DNA from: Rhizomys pruinosus
Lineage: Eukaryota; Chordata; Mammalia; Rodentia; Spalacidae
Reading direction: 5' to 3'
Length of the DNA stretch: 64,000 nt
Assembly (NCBI GenBank): GCA_009823505.1
Contig: VZQC01007114.1
Coordinates: 788,804 to 852,803 of the forward strand
The notes under the pieces are model-generated. The model had not been told where the DNA came from, did no database searches, and worked only from the letters and a program-made list of their open reading frames with translations. Made by a program: the position numbers and the translations under genes. Numbering within the stretch: the first letter of the stretch is position 1; each line of letters opens with the position of its first letter. Shown here in pieces: positions 54,830-64,000 of this stretch.

Positions 54830-55103
54830 AAAACCTATTACAATTTCTTGGGGGCTGGAGAGATGGCCTAGTGGTTAAGAGCACTGACTGCTCTTGCAGA
54901 GGACCCGGGTTCGATCCCCAGCACCCACGTGGCAGCTAAGAACCATCTCTAACTCCAATTCCAGGAGAACTCCAGTTCCAGGGGAATCCGATACCCTCTT
55001 CTGACCTCCGTGGCATTGCACGACACGGGTGCACAAACCTACATGCAGACAATACATTCATACACATAAAAAAATAAAAATAAAAACCTATTACAATTTC
55101 TTG
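54830..55103 (+). mobile_element. B2 SINE (17-bp-duplication type) with perfect 21-bp TSD
   Basis: The 21-bp flank starting aaaacctattacaatttc is identical at 54,830-54,850 and 55,083-55,103. The body is 54,851-55,082 with the duplicated ctccaattccagg/ctccagttccagg blocks. It is among the youngest insertions in the window. Confidence 0.97.
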
Positions 55104-55219
55104 TGCTCAGATAGAATAATAGCTCAGCCACCAGTAACTGGTCTAACTTGTGAGAAGAGGTCAACGATACAGTGTAAGGTTATTTTGTTGTTTTATCAGC
55201 ATACAAAATATAAATAGAT

Positions 55220-55345
55220 AATATATATATATATATATGTTCATGTGTAAGTGCATGTCTGTTTATATGTGTGTATATGTGTTGTATTCATATATATTTA
55301 TGTACGTGTGTTTGTGTGTGTATGTGTAAGTATATGTGTGTGTAT
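55220..55345. repeat. (AT)n and degenerate TG-rich tract
   Basis: A pure AT run at about 55,222-55,238 leads into mixed tgtgtatatg words. Confidence 0.85.
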
Positions 55346-55599
55346 GATATAGAACAGTCAATGATATATGCAACATCTTTCAGGTTATCAGAACTTCTAT
55401 CAACTTAGCTTGGTTTATCCAAAAGAAAGCCACTTTTTTTTGCAGTGAATAACATTCCTTGATGACAGTAATGGTGATGAGTGAGTTGGATAGGAGATAA
55501 GAAATGAGAAGAAAAACAAAGGCTGAGAATCTATAATTAACAAAAATGTACACAAACAATAATTAGTGTAAGTGAAATATATTTCTGCGGAATAAAATG

Positions 55600-56180
55600 G
55601 AGCTAACATGACAATGAAAATTGCAGACAATTAGGGCGGATGGAGCTCGGATCACAGAAAGGGTGTCAGGCAGATAATGCAGGCAACTTGTGTGGAGAAA
55701 CAATGGAATTGTTCAACAGCTCCTTTCAAAGGCTTTTCCCTCAGACGCGTCTTGTTCTCTTCTGCCCTTTCATTACCATGTTTTCATTAATATTTTTAAC
55801 TTGCAGAAAGGCTGAGTAAAATAAACACTTGGTTTTTAAAACTTTCTGTGCAGCCAGCCCGACCACGTCTCTTCTCTGCTGGCCTGTGTTCTGTAGGATT
55901 TGCTTCAATACACAGTTGGCTTTGCTTCTGAGTGGCCGCTAGTCCAAATTGCCTGTTATTTAAATGTTACCATAGTGATTAGTAGTGGACGCTGTCATCT
56001 TTCTCTTTTTAATTAAGATACCGAGGCAGGTAAAGCTGCTCTCTTGCTGACCCTCTCTAAGCTGGCATACGCAGCACGATTGTTTGTGGTCTTTCCTCCC
56101 TTGCAATCTTAGCTTCGTATTCTCTTCAATCAAGGTCTCCATCCTGTTAGGTTAAAGAAGCAGAACTCCTTTTAAACCCC
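55600..56180. promoter_or_regulatory. Candidate conserved non-coding element with paired SOX-type sites
   Basis: Repeat-free. At 55,699-55,713 the words aacaat and attgtt face each other with a 3-bp spacer, the arrangement of a SOX dimer site. At 55,725-55,732 ttcaaagg is a TCF/LEF-type word. Further AT-rich homeodomain words (cattaatatttttaac, tttttaattaag) and CpG words (agacgcgtc, ggcatacgcagcacg) follow. Both strands are closed. This fits an enhancer, but it is inference from motifs only. Confidence 0.4.
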
Positions 56181-56286
56181 TTCTTCTGGGAGCTCTGTCT
56201 CAGAAGAAATAGCACACACTTCAACTAGACACCAGTGAAAGGCTAATGCATTTTTCTTCACAAAGGAAAACCATAGATATTTCTTT

Positions 56287-56525
56287 ATAAATATTTATTT
56301 TTATTATTTTCAATTATGTGTTTGTATGGGGGGGTTGTGGGTATGTGCATGTGGGTGAAGATACCTACAGAAGCCAGAAGAGGCCGTTGGACTCCCTGGA
56401 GCTGGAGTTACAGGCAATTGTGAGTTTATAGGCATTTGGTGAGATGTACATGCTGGGAACCGAACACAGATCCTTTGCAAGAGCAGTAAGCATCTTGTCC
56501 AATTATGTCATCTCTCCAGCTCTCC
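56287..56525 (-). mobile_element. B3-type SINE
   Basis: Reversed B3: tail taaatatttatttttattattttc, a G7 run, body gccagaagaggccgttggac and head gtcatctctccagctc. Confidence 0.88.
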
Positions 56526-56799
56526 AAACCATAACTATTTCTACTTACACATGCTTTAAGGAAAATAAATGTCCTTCTACATTTATGGTATTTATCAACA
56601 AAGTATATTTGGAGGTCTGTAAAGCATTTATCCATTCAATAATTCTTACTTGGTGTGTATTTCCTAAAATGTCATAAGAAATATTAACTATTGATTACAT
56701 GAAGGAACGAGCAGAAGGGAGTTGGTACCTCCAAGATGGTCACAGCTTGTGAGGGATGAAGCAAGAGGACGTGGTCATTTTTCTCTCATTCCTGTGTTT

Positions 56800-56925
56800 T
56801 GTCTTTTAAAACAATCTCATGTAGCACAGGCTGGCCTCTAACTTACTATTCAAGGATGGCCTTGAAACCCTGACCCTCCTGCCTCCATCCCTGAAGTGGT
56901 TGAAATATGGGTACACACCTAATAA
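56800..56925 (-). mobile_element. B1 SINE, old
   Basis: Reversed B1 with gtagcacaggctggcctc, gatggccttgaaaccctgacc and a decayed head. Confidence 0.75.
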
Positions 56926-56927
<2 letters not shown>

Positions 56928-56965
<38 letters not shown>

Positions 56966-56966
56966 G
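56928..56966. repeat. (ATT)n microsatellite
   Basis: About 12 ATT units between two B1 elements; probably the expanded tail of the second. Confidence 0.95.
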
Positions 56967-57110
56967 TGTTTTTGAAATGGATCTCCCTGTAGTCCCAGCT
57001 AGCTTGGAACTCACTATGTAGACCAGGCTGGCCTTGATCTCACAGAGATACACCTGCCTCTGCTTCCCAAGTGCTGGGATTAAAATTGGGCACCACCATT
57101 CCTGGCTCTA
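56967..57110 (-). mobile_element. B1 SINE
   Basis: Reversed B1, from ttgaaatggatctccctgtag to caccattcctggct, clear in all parts. Confidence 0.92.
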
Positions 57111-57695
57111 ACAGATATCTTAATGAACCTAAAAGTGCTCTTGGTAGAAAAACAAGCTTTGATTGGGAGGATTAGAGACAGGAGCTTAACCTCAACAGAG
57201 AAATAGGCACAGAGCTGGAGAAAGGATACATGATCAAAAACTGTCTTCATTAATTTTCACTCATTGCACCTTAAAAGGTATTAATTGTAGAAAGCTTGTT
57301 ACTAATTTTTAATGTTTAAATTGCATGTCATTCATTCATTCATTCACTCATTCACTCTATGTGTGCATGTGTGTTGGGACACACTTATACAACACTCCTG
57401 TTGATGTCAGGGTACAGCTCTCTGGGGAGTCTGTTCTCTCCTCTCAATACATGTGTCCTGAGGAGGACCTCAGGGATTCTGGCTTTGCAGCATGTGCCTT
57501 TACCTATGAGTAACATGACTGGCCCAGAATTGTGCATTTTGACTCAGTACTTTGACTATGCTTATCCGATCTCAATTATATGGGGTTTGGGGTCATCTGA
57601 GCTTTGCGGCAGATTCCAGTCATGTTGGAGATGAGCTCCTGAGATTTGTCATCACTTTTAAGAGTGTTTACATTAATGCTTTTCTTTCCTCTTTC
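57111..57695. other. Single-copy DNA
   Basis: A short (ATTC)n run at 57,329-57,356. The frame at 57,359-57,634 (91 codons) has no known domain. Confidence 0.35.
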
Positions 57696-57699
57696 CTTT

Positions 57700-58010
57700 C
57701 TTTCCCTACAAAGTATTGAATTTCATTGTGACATATTCATAGACATGTATCATTAAATTTCATCATTTTATTTTGCTTTATTCATGGTCCATGATATAGA
57801 TTCTAATCTAATTTTCTTATGAGTCTACACCCTGTTGACTTTTTTGTTTTCATCTTTACCAGACGTTTTGGAGTCTATATACATATTTTTTACATTTTAA
57901 ATTCTTTGACCCTTTTTATTCTTCCTTATTTTGGCATCATCTCCTTCCTATGGTGTGTGCTTTTAAATGTTCCCCAATAGACTAATAAACACTTTATATG
58001 CATTCAGGGT
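57700..58010 (-). mobile_element. L1 fragment, antisense, tentative
   Basis: The words aatttcattgtgacatattcatagacatg and ttcatcattttattttgc resemble antisense 3' parts of rodent L1. It is decayed. Confidence 0.4.
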
Positions 58011-58089
58011 CCTGTTTCTTTGTTTTACTTGATGAAACTATTTCTCTTTATTTTTCTTTCCATTTTTTGTTTTTTTGTTTTTTGCTTGT

Positions 58090-58195
58090 TTTGACTTGAA
58101 TTTTTGAGAAACAGTAGCCCTAGCTGGTCCTCAACTTACTGTAGTCCCAGTTGCTGGAATTACAGACATTACCCACCATACTCAGTTGCCTCCCT
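58090..58195 (-). mobile_element. Old B1 fragment
   Basis: Reversed B1 scrap: aaacagtagccctagctggtcctc, ttgctggaattacagacattacc. Confidence 0.55.
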
Positions 58196-58201
58196 TGTTT
58201 T

Positions 58202-58435
58202 AAAATTGATTCTATTGGGGCTGGAGAGATAGCTCAGCAGTTAAGATCAGTGAATGCTCTTGCAGAGGACCCAGGTTCGATTCCCAGCATCCCCAGGCGT
58301 GGTGGTGCATGCCTTTAATCGCAGCACTCAGGAAGCAGAGGCAGAAGGATCTCTGTGAGTTCAAGGCCAGCCTGCTCTACATAGTGAGCTCCAGGCCAGC
58401 TGGGAGACCCTATCTAAAAAAAATTGATTCTATTG
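58202..58435 (+). mobile_element. Chimeric SINE: B2 head joined to B1 body, perfect 16-bp TSD
   Basis: The TSD aaaattgattctattg occurs at 58,202-58,217 and 58,420-58,435. Between them is the tRNA-derived B2 head, with A- and B-box regions (gggctggagagatagctcag to ggttcgattcccagca, to about 58,289). A nearly full B1 (caggcgtggtggtgcatg to ggagaccctatct, about 58,292-58,415) and a short A-tail follow. No B2 3' half exists here, and one TSD pair frames the whole. The chimera was therefore inserted as a single RNA copy. Confidence 0.93.
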
Positions 58436-59090
58436 AAACATCATTTGTCTACAATTAGTTACACCTCCCCCCCCCCCAAATCGCACAGCTGAGTGCATTT
58501 TTAGAGATGTCTACGGCCGATCCACAACTTCCCAGCCTCGGCAATTATCTTTCCTAAACATTCTCAGGCCCATTTTCGATCTGCACTACCAGCCACCTCT
58601 GGCCCAGGTAACCAGTGGTCTATATTTTCAAGAAGACTTTGCCTTTCCAAAATGTCTTATTGCCATTCCTCTGTACCTGGCTGCTCCCATGCAGGGTAGT
58701 CATATGGAGGTTCAGGTCATTGTTATGAGTCAGTAGTGCGTTCCTTTGTGCCATGGGATGATACAGCTCATTTTCATTGTCCGTTTGTTTGCTGCTGAAT
58801 ACTGGCATTCCATCCATGTTTGCAGGATTCTGAATAAGGTTATGTGAACCTTTGCATGCAAGTCTTTGAACAAATGTTTTGCTTTTCTTTCACAATCACA
58901 GAGGAATGGAATGCTGAGTGATAACTGTGGCATGGGGATTAATATGAAGCTACCCCTGTTTCCAAGGAGATGTGGTATCTATACTACCACCACAGGCATC
59001 TGAGTGTCCCAGTTGTTTGTTACATTTACCAACAGTCAGCACTATCAATCCTCTAGCTTTGACCTTCTTTTTATTGTGTTTAAATGTTTA
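58436..59090 (-). mobile_element. Ancient L1 3' part, antisense
   Basis: The order follows the antisense 3' end of old mammalian L1: attagttacacctccc, gtaaccagtggtctatattttc, ggatgatacagctcattttc, actggcattccatccatg, gaggaatggaatgctgagtg and tgtttgttacatttaccaacagtcagc. C11 at about 58,467 is low-complexity. Confidence 0.7.
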
Positions 59091-59218
59091 TTCTCCTGAT
59101 AGCTAGTGGCATTGATACAGGTGGTTGTTAGTCACCATGTGGGTGCTGGAAACCAAGCCCAAGTCATATGCAACAGCTGCCAGTACTCTTTACCACTGAA
59201 CTCTGGCCATTTCTCTTA
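59060..59218 (-). mobile_element. B2 SINE fragment with internal deletion
   Basis: Reversed B2 middle and head (acaggtggttgttagtcaccatgtggg, gctctggccatttctct-like end). The central part before acaggtgg is missing. Confidence 0.75.
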
Positions 59219-59353
59219 GGTTGTTCATTAGTTGTTGGGCTGTGTGAGAAGTTGGTGGTTTTTTTCTGGCTATACATTATTTTACCTTCTTGCCTTGCAG
59301 ACATAGTCTCCCTTTTTTTTGACTTATCTTTTTCAGTGTTTAACATTATCTTT

Positions 59354-59628
59354 AAAAATGCAAATAGTTGGGCTGGAGAGATGGCCTAGCGGTTAAGAGC
59401 GCTGACCGCTCTTACAGAGGACCCGGGTTCGATCCCCAGCACCCACATGGCGGCCGAGAACTGTCTGAAACTCCAATTCCAGGAGAACTCCAGTTCCAGG
59501 GGAATCCGACACCCTCTTCTGACCTCCGCGGCATGAACGACACAGGTGCACAAACCTACATGCACACACAGTACATTCATACACATACAGAAATAAATAA
59601 AAATAAAAAATAAAAAATACAAATATTT
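59354..59628 (+). mobile_element. B2 SINE (17-bp-duplication type) with TSD
   Basis: The flanks aaaaatgcaaatagt and aaaaatacaaatatt differ at two positions. The body has the duplicated ctccaattccagg/ctccagttccagg blocks and a tail with aaataaataaaaataaaa. Confidence 0.95.
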
Positions 59629-61345
59629 ATAAAATCCCACTTATCTATTATAGTCTATACATTTTGCATCTTATCATAAAAAAAGAAGGTTTGCTACTGG
59701 ATTTTATTTAATGCATTTTTAAAGTTCATAAAGCACCAATAGCATAGCTGCAGTGACCACATCTCTCCTCTATGGAGTGAAGACCTTCTCAAGGAGGAGG
59801 GAGAAGGAATGTAACAGAATTCCTAATTGGTAAAAAAAAAGTGAGAAGAAGGTAATTCTTCAATTGTTTATGAAGATACTAAGAATTCTTTCTGTTCATT
59901 TTGTCTGAAAAGATGTGAATGCCTTTCCCTCAGAAAAGTCTCTTTAATTTATAAACTCTGAATATAGTAGCTTTAATGACTAGATTCCCGGCATGGAGAA
60001 TGGCCTTAGATTTCAGATTCTTTATGTTCAAATCAAAGTACAACACACACACAAACAAACACACACACACACACATACACACATATCTCTGTGCTTTGAG
60101 CAGCTGTGTTCTATTTAATACATACTTCAGTTATTGATTACAGATTTGGCACAGTTCCCTATAAATGTTCTGAAAAATGAAATAGATTTAAATCATTTGC
60201 TTGTTTTTTTTTTTAACTGAAAAAAGAACTCAGATGAGATGCTGATGGACTAGCCCCTACACACATGTGCTTCAGGGCCAAGTTCATCTCTGTAGACAAG
60301 GAAATGAATTTATCAGCTGCCTACAACATGGCCGATGGCTCAGGACAAAATCGCAGCTGCTTCCCTCTTTGGTGAGTGGACTCTTTCCATCTGGAGCCTT
60401 AGAGACCCTCCACAGTGATGATCTGAAAAAGTCACAGTTGTATGTGAAGCCTGGCAGGAGGGTACAGAGGTTGAGGGAAACAACAGCCACCCACAGCTTT
60501 GTTTTTCCATAGGGCCTGGTTGCAATACTGCTGTCTTCAACACAGGAGAGTGCTCTGGGTTGGCTGGATCATGTATAATCACTGCTTGGGTAGAAGTATT
60601 GCTGGAGATCTGTTCCTGAGGCTGATTTGAAAATGATTCACGTGACTCCTTGCAGACTGTATTGGCGGGGTCTCAGAAAGGTAGCTAGCTTGTCCCAAGA
60701 GCAGTAAGCTAACAGTTGTTTGCAGTAAACCCATCCAAAGTGATGGTATGATATCTCCAATGTGTGTATGCTCAGCAAGCTATTTATATTTTTCTTTAAA
60801 CTCTTCCTCTGAAATTTTTAGAGTATACTTAAAGCAAATCTTTATAGCATAAAGTTCATGTTGTAACCTGCAGGTGGGCATGGGGCTTCTCAAGAGATAG
60901 CTCTAGTTTGGAAAGCTATGGTTTACAACAGACAGAGCTTTTTGGTTTTTGAATCAATAAAGAATATACAATATTTCTGTCCACTCAAAATCAATAAGCA
61001 GTTGAATTCCGTAGCATACTAGTTTTTGGTAGTAACTTTTTAATTTTAGTGATTTACAACATGTATGTTTTTTTAATATCCATTGCTACCATCTTTCTAA
61101 TGAACATTTCTATGCGCTTACCTGTGTGCCAATCATGGAAAGAGACAATAGTTTATGTGGTTGATGTTAGCATGCTTGTGGAATTATCACAGTGTTGAGA
61201 GGAGGAGAATAAAAACTCAGCTCCTAAAGAGACTCAAAACTCTCCCGCCCTCCTGGCTTGTTTTGGAGAAGCTGTATCTAAGAAGGGTCACCTTTCCCTT
61301 ATTCAAGGTACAAGACTTTCCTCAGGGGTCCTTAAGATTCTGTGT
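59629..61345. other. Single-copy DNA
   Basis: Contains a short (CA)n at about 60,042-60,083. Frames of 81 codons at 60,267-60,582 on both strands have no known domain. No other feature was seen. Confidence 0.4.
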
Positions 61346-61985
61346 ATGAGATGGTTAGTGTGTGGGTATAAGGTGTGTATGGTGTGTGCATGTGGCATGT
61401 TTGCGTTTATGTGTTGGACACATGGTGTCTTTTCTGTGTGTTTTGTGTGGGTGTGCTTGTACGTGGTACATTGTATATGTGATATGTTGTAATTATAGGT
61501 TTGCATGTTATGTGTTCAGTTGTATGTCTGTTGTGTTGTGTGTGTTGTGATGTATATGTAGTATATATTGTATGCATGTGTGCTGCTGTGCATGGCATGC
61601 ATGTTGTTTGTGATACATACATGTGGTAGGCTGTATGTATGTGTGGTGTAATGTTTATATTTTGTATGTGTGTTCTGTGGTGTGTGTGTGTGTGTGTGTG
61701 TGTGTTGTATGTAGCTGATAGTGTGTGCCAGAGACTGATATTGGGTTTTTCTTCCATCTCTTTCCATCTTGTTTTCTCCATCTTGTTTACTTTTGAGGCT
61801 GGTCTCTCACTGAACCTTGGGCTCATCCATTCTGCTAGGCTGACTGGCCAATCCTCTTCAGGGATCTTCCTGGCCTGCCTCTCTATTACTGGGGCTAAGG
61901 GGATATGCCACCATATCTGTGTTTTTACACGGGTCCTCATGCCTTTGTGTCAAGCCCTTTAGCAACTGAGCTATCCCTGCAGACT
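61346..61985 (-). mobile_element. B4-like SINE with long degenerate TG-rich tract
   Basis: 61,346-61,720 is a decayed tgtgtatg-rich tract that includes a pure (TG)n at 61,678-61,704. 61,790-61,985 reads like a reversed B4: ggctggtctctcactgaacc, ctggcctgcctctctattactggggc, ccaccatatctg and gcaactgagctatccctgcag. The 177-codon minus-strand frame at 61,407-61,940 is the Thr/His-rich translation of this tract. Confidence 0.65.
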
Positions 61986-62379
61986 CTCCTTAGGGACATT
62001 GTATCTTTGGAAGCTAGGCATGCAGTTGAGAAGTGAAATACCAATTGTTTTTTTTTTTTTTCTGGAAGAAGACAGGGATAAGGGACCATGCCCAGCTTTT
62101 ACCCTAACTCCACTTTGCATCTTCTCTTTAGCTTATATTTGAGAAATGTTCCCTGAATCACCAGTCAGACAGTTCTTTGGGTACAGGAGATTGGCTTCTT
62201 ATGATTTCATTATATGATGTTCTGTGCACCCGTCTATACACTGACTGGCTGCTAGTGCAACTTCTATAAGTTATTCTTTTCAGTTCAAGTGAGAATTAAG
62301 ATAACAATATTGAGGGGGAAGAAAAGAAACTTCACTGAAGGCAGTTGAGTCCCTAAGCCTGGAAAACCTGGATAATTTA

Positions 62380-62800
62380 CAAAATGTAAAGCAAAGATTT
62401 TAGCCTTTTCTGAAACAGAAACATGGCTTGTTGAGATAACATCAACAATTTGCTTTTAATGCTTCTTAATTTACGCCTTGCCTCTGAACCCCGTTCAACT
62501 TACAACAATTAGAGCCATACTTTGATTTGCTTTGCAATGTGAACTTTGCAATAGCAGTATGTATCCATTATGGATTCTCAGAGAGCCTTTCAGTGGGTTC
62601 AGCCCGAGGCTGCCCTCCCCTTTCACACTCTCCCCTTCCTGTGTCAGGCGGGCCTATTAGTCAGGGATTTTATTTTACCACCTCAAAATTGCTAAGGCAA
62701 CCTTGTCATTGTAATTTTCATGCCCTTTCTTTTTCTTTGTTCTTTATGACAGTGAGATCTTACCTCCACCGTCTTCTGCCATAGGTTAATAGCTTGGAAC
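62380..62800. promoter_or_regulatory. Candidate conserved non-coding element
   Basis: Repeat-free, with words such as tgcttttaatgcttcttaattt, ttgctttgcaatgtg (C/EBP-like) and cattgtaattttcatgcc (separated SOX- and POU-like halves). The frames are short. The call rests on the absence of repeats and on motif content only. Confidence 0.3.
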
Positions 62801-63099
62801 AAAGTTCAGTTAGAGCCTCTAACATACACAGAACGCATAGATGAAAAATAAGTAGGCAAGTGTGTTTTATTCATGTACTGATTTTTGAGTCTTCCCATGA
62901 GTGAAAATGAATTCGTGTATAAGACAAGGGCCCTCAAGCACGCATCCATGTGATTATCCACAGATCCAGGCTACACTGGTACTACTGTGTTGTTCTAGAA
63001 GGCAGTCATGTGACACTTGCAGTGCTCTGGGAAGTTCTTGCTCCAGCTTTCTTTCTCTTAATTGTGTTATCTAACTAGAATGTCAAAATCCAAGAAGAA

Positions 63100-63620
63100 C
63101 CCTTGGTGATGTATAGAAATTTACAATTGAAACTCATCATTTTAAAGGTTTTCACACAAAAAGTGTTAGTTCATTTCCATCTACTGCATTAATTCAATTA
63201 AAATCACCTTTGCTAATGGGTCAAAGCCATGGGTCACTGCTGATTATTTTTTTATTTTCTATTCAAGCTGCTGTCTGTTCAAGGTCATTCTAAAGCATGT
63301 GGAAGAGAGATTTTTTTTCCCAAGGAAACAAGTAGCAGTAGTGCAAATTTATCAGCTGGATTATTGGAAAATAAATATATTGACACCATTGAACATTATC
63401 AACAATCCCATTACCATGGCTCCCTTCTCCTCTACTCAATGAGCTGTTAAAAGACACAATTTGTTGTACTATGCTGCTAACAAGAAATAAATAGCATGCA
63501 GCAGGTGCCACGCAGGAAGGCACTGAGTGTTATTGTACTAACTGTGCCTGACTAATTCTAGCCAAAACAACAATTCTGCATTCAATAAAGGAAAGAACAG
63601 AATCATTTCGCAGAGATCTG
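63100..63620. promoter_or_regulatory. Candidate conserved non-coding element
   Basis: Repeat-free AT-rich block with clustered factor-like words: cattaattcaattaaaatc, cctttgctaatgggtcaaag, ttatcaacaatcccattacc, gacacaatttgttgtac and aaacaacaattctgcattc (repeated SOX-like acaat/attgt). Both strands are closed over most of its length. Confidence 0.35.
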
Positions 63621-64000
63621 CTCCTGGTTGTTTGTCATGTCAGGGTTAGAGTTGGGACTAGAACCAAGTGAAAGACATTTATAAGATACCCACATTTATA
63701 AGATACCCCATGCAGAGAACTCTGTGCATCACACCAAATGGATGATAACCCTATGTGGGTGATTTAAAAGATTGGATAAGCACATAGTCCTTTGAACACA
63801 CCTGTGGGATTTGTTGAGCTTCCATGAGCATATAGTGAATTTGTGTTCAACACAGTATTGTTGAAAGAACCATGTGACTGTCTTGTGATGAGCTGACACT
63901 CTATATCAGATTTGTGTAGATTAATAATAACATACAGCTCTTGAAAGACCCTACAAATTTAGGCAAAAAGATGAGGTTGACATGCATAGACACATGTACA
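63621..64000. other. Single-copy DNA to window end
   Basis: A 14-base direct repeat (acatttataagata) occurs at about 63,675 and 63,692. Nothing else is recognised. Confidence 0.4.

Noticed and set aside
54851..54925. tRNA genes at B2 heads
   Set aside because: A- and B-box-like words with a tRNA look occur in every B2 head, but they belong to SINEs and lack a complete cloverleaf with a proper acceptor stem.
61407..61940. 177-codon minus-strand frame rich in Thr and His
   Set aside because: It is the translation of a degenerate TG/CA-rich tract plus a SINE.
1..64000. A novel multi-gene system (defence, biosynthetic or mobile)
   Set aside because: No clustered genes are present. All long frames trace to repeats or retroelement relics, and the window is gene-poor rodent DNA.

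Overview
This is mammalian, specifically muroid rodent, genomic DNA. The evidence is the density and type of interspersed repeats: about 35 B2/B3 SINEs (tRNA-derived head, often with a 3' AT tail), about 18 B1 SINEs (7SL-derived), several B4-like elements, L1 remnants of different ages, long (TG)n tracts and minisatellites. Several young B2 copies share a 17-bp internal duplication and a head that differs from the usual mouse B2. This suggests a cricetid (vole, hamster or deer-mouse relative) rather than Mus or Rattus, but that is inference. I see no protein-coding exon, tRNA or rRNA gene, CpG island or processed gene copy I can support. The window looks like a gene desert or a large intron.

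Layout. 1-253 is a 19-bp minisatellite cut by the window edge. 0.25-3.7 kb is single-copy DNA with scattered SINEs. 3.7-8.2 kb is one ancient antisense L1 broken up by nine younger SINEs. 8.2-13.2 kb holds SINEs, a possible LTR and about 2 kb of single-copy DNA. 13.2-16.9 kb is repeat-poor and contains a candidate conserved non-coding block at about 14.5-15.2 kb. 17-31 kb is SINE- and microsatellite-rich, with two old interspersed repeats at 18.2-18.9 kb, a perfect 53-bp inverted repeat at 23.6 kb, a TATC array at 24.8 kb and a B2-B1 chimera at 26.2 kb. 30.8-31.9 kb is a 5'-truncated L1 with intact target-site duplications (TSDs). 32-36 kb is mostly single-copy. 36.3-36.8 kb is a GC-rich 42-bp minisatellite. 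38-44 kb holds fossil L1 pieces and a Tigger-like DNA transposon. 44.9-45.7 kb is a 37-bp minisatellite. 47.4-48.7 kb is a 1.26-kb retrotransposed insertion with perfect 16-bp TSDs and a hairpin at its 5' end. 49-55 kb has SINEs in single-copy DNA. 55.6-56.2, 62.4-62.8 and 63.1-63.6 kb are further candidate conserved non-coding blocks. 58.2-59.1 kb has a clean B2-head/B1-body chimeric SINE beside an old L1 end.

The longest open frames are by-products of repeats. The 275- and 293-codon frames lie in the 37-bp minisatellite, the 177-codon frame in a TG-rich tract and the 190-codon frame in the L1 ORF2 C-terminus. No genes act together here. The biology visible is retrotransposition, repeat expansion and possibly long-range regulatory DNA. 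I found no new molecular system. The most unusual objects are the foldback at 23,558-23,701, the hairpin-ended insertion at 47,420-48,706 and the chimeric SINE at 58,202-58,435. Repeat boundaries are read by eye against remembered consensus sequences and are good to roughly 10-20 bases unless a TSD is given.
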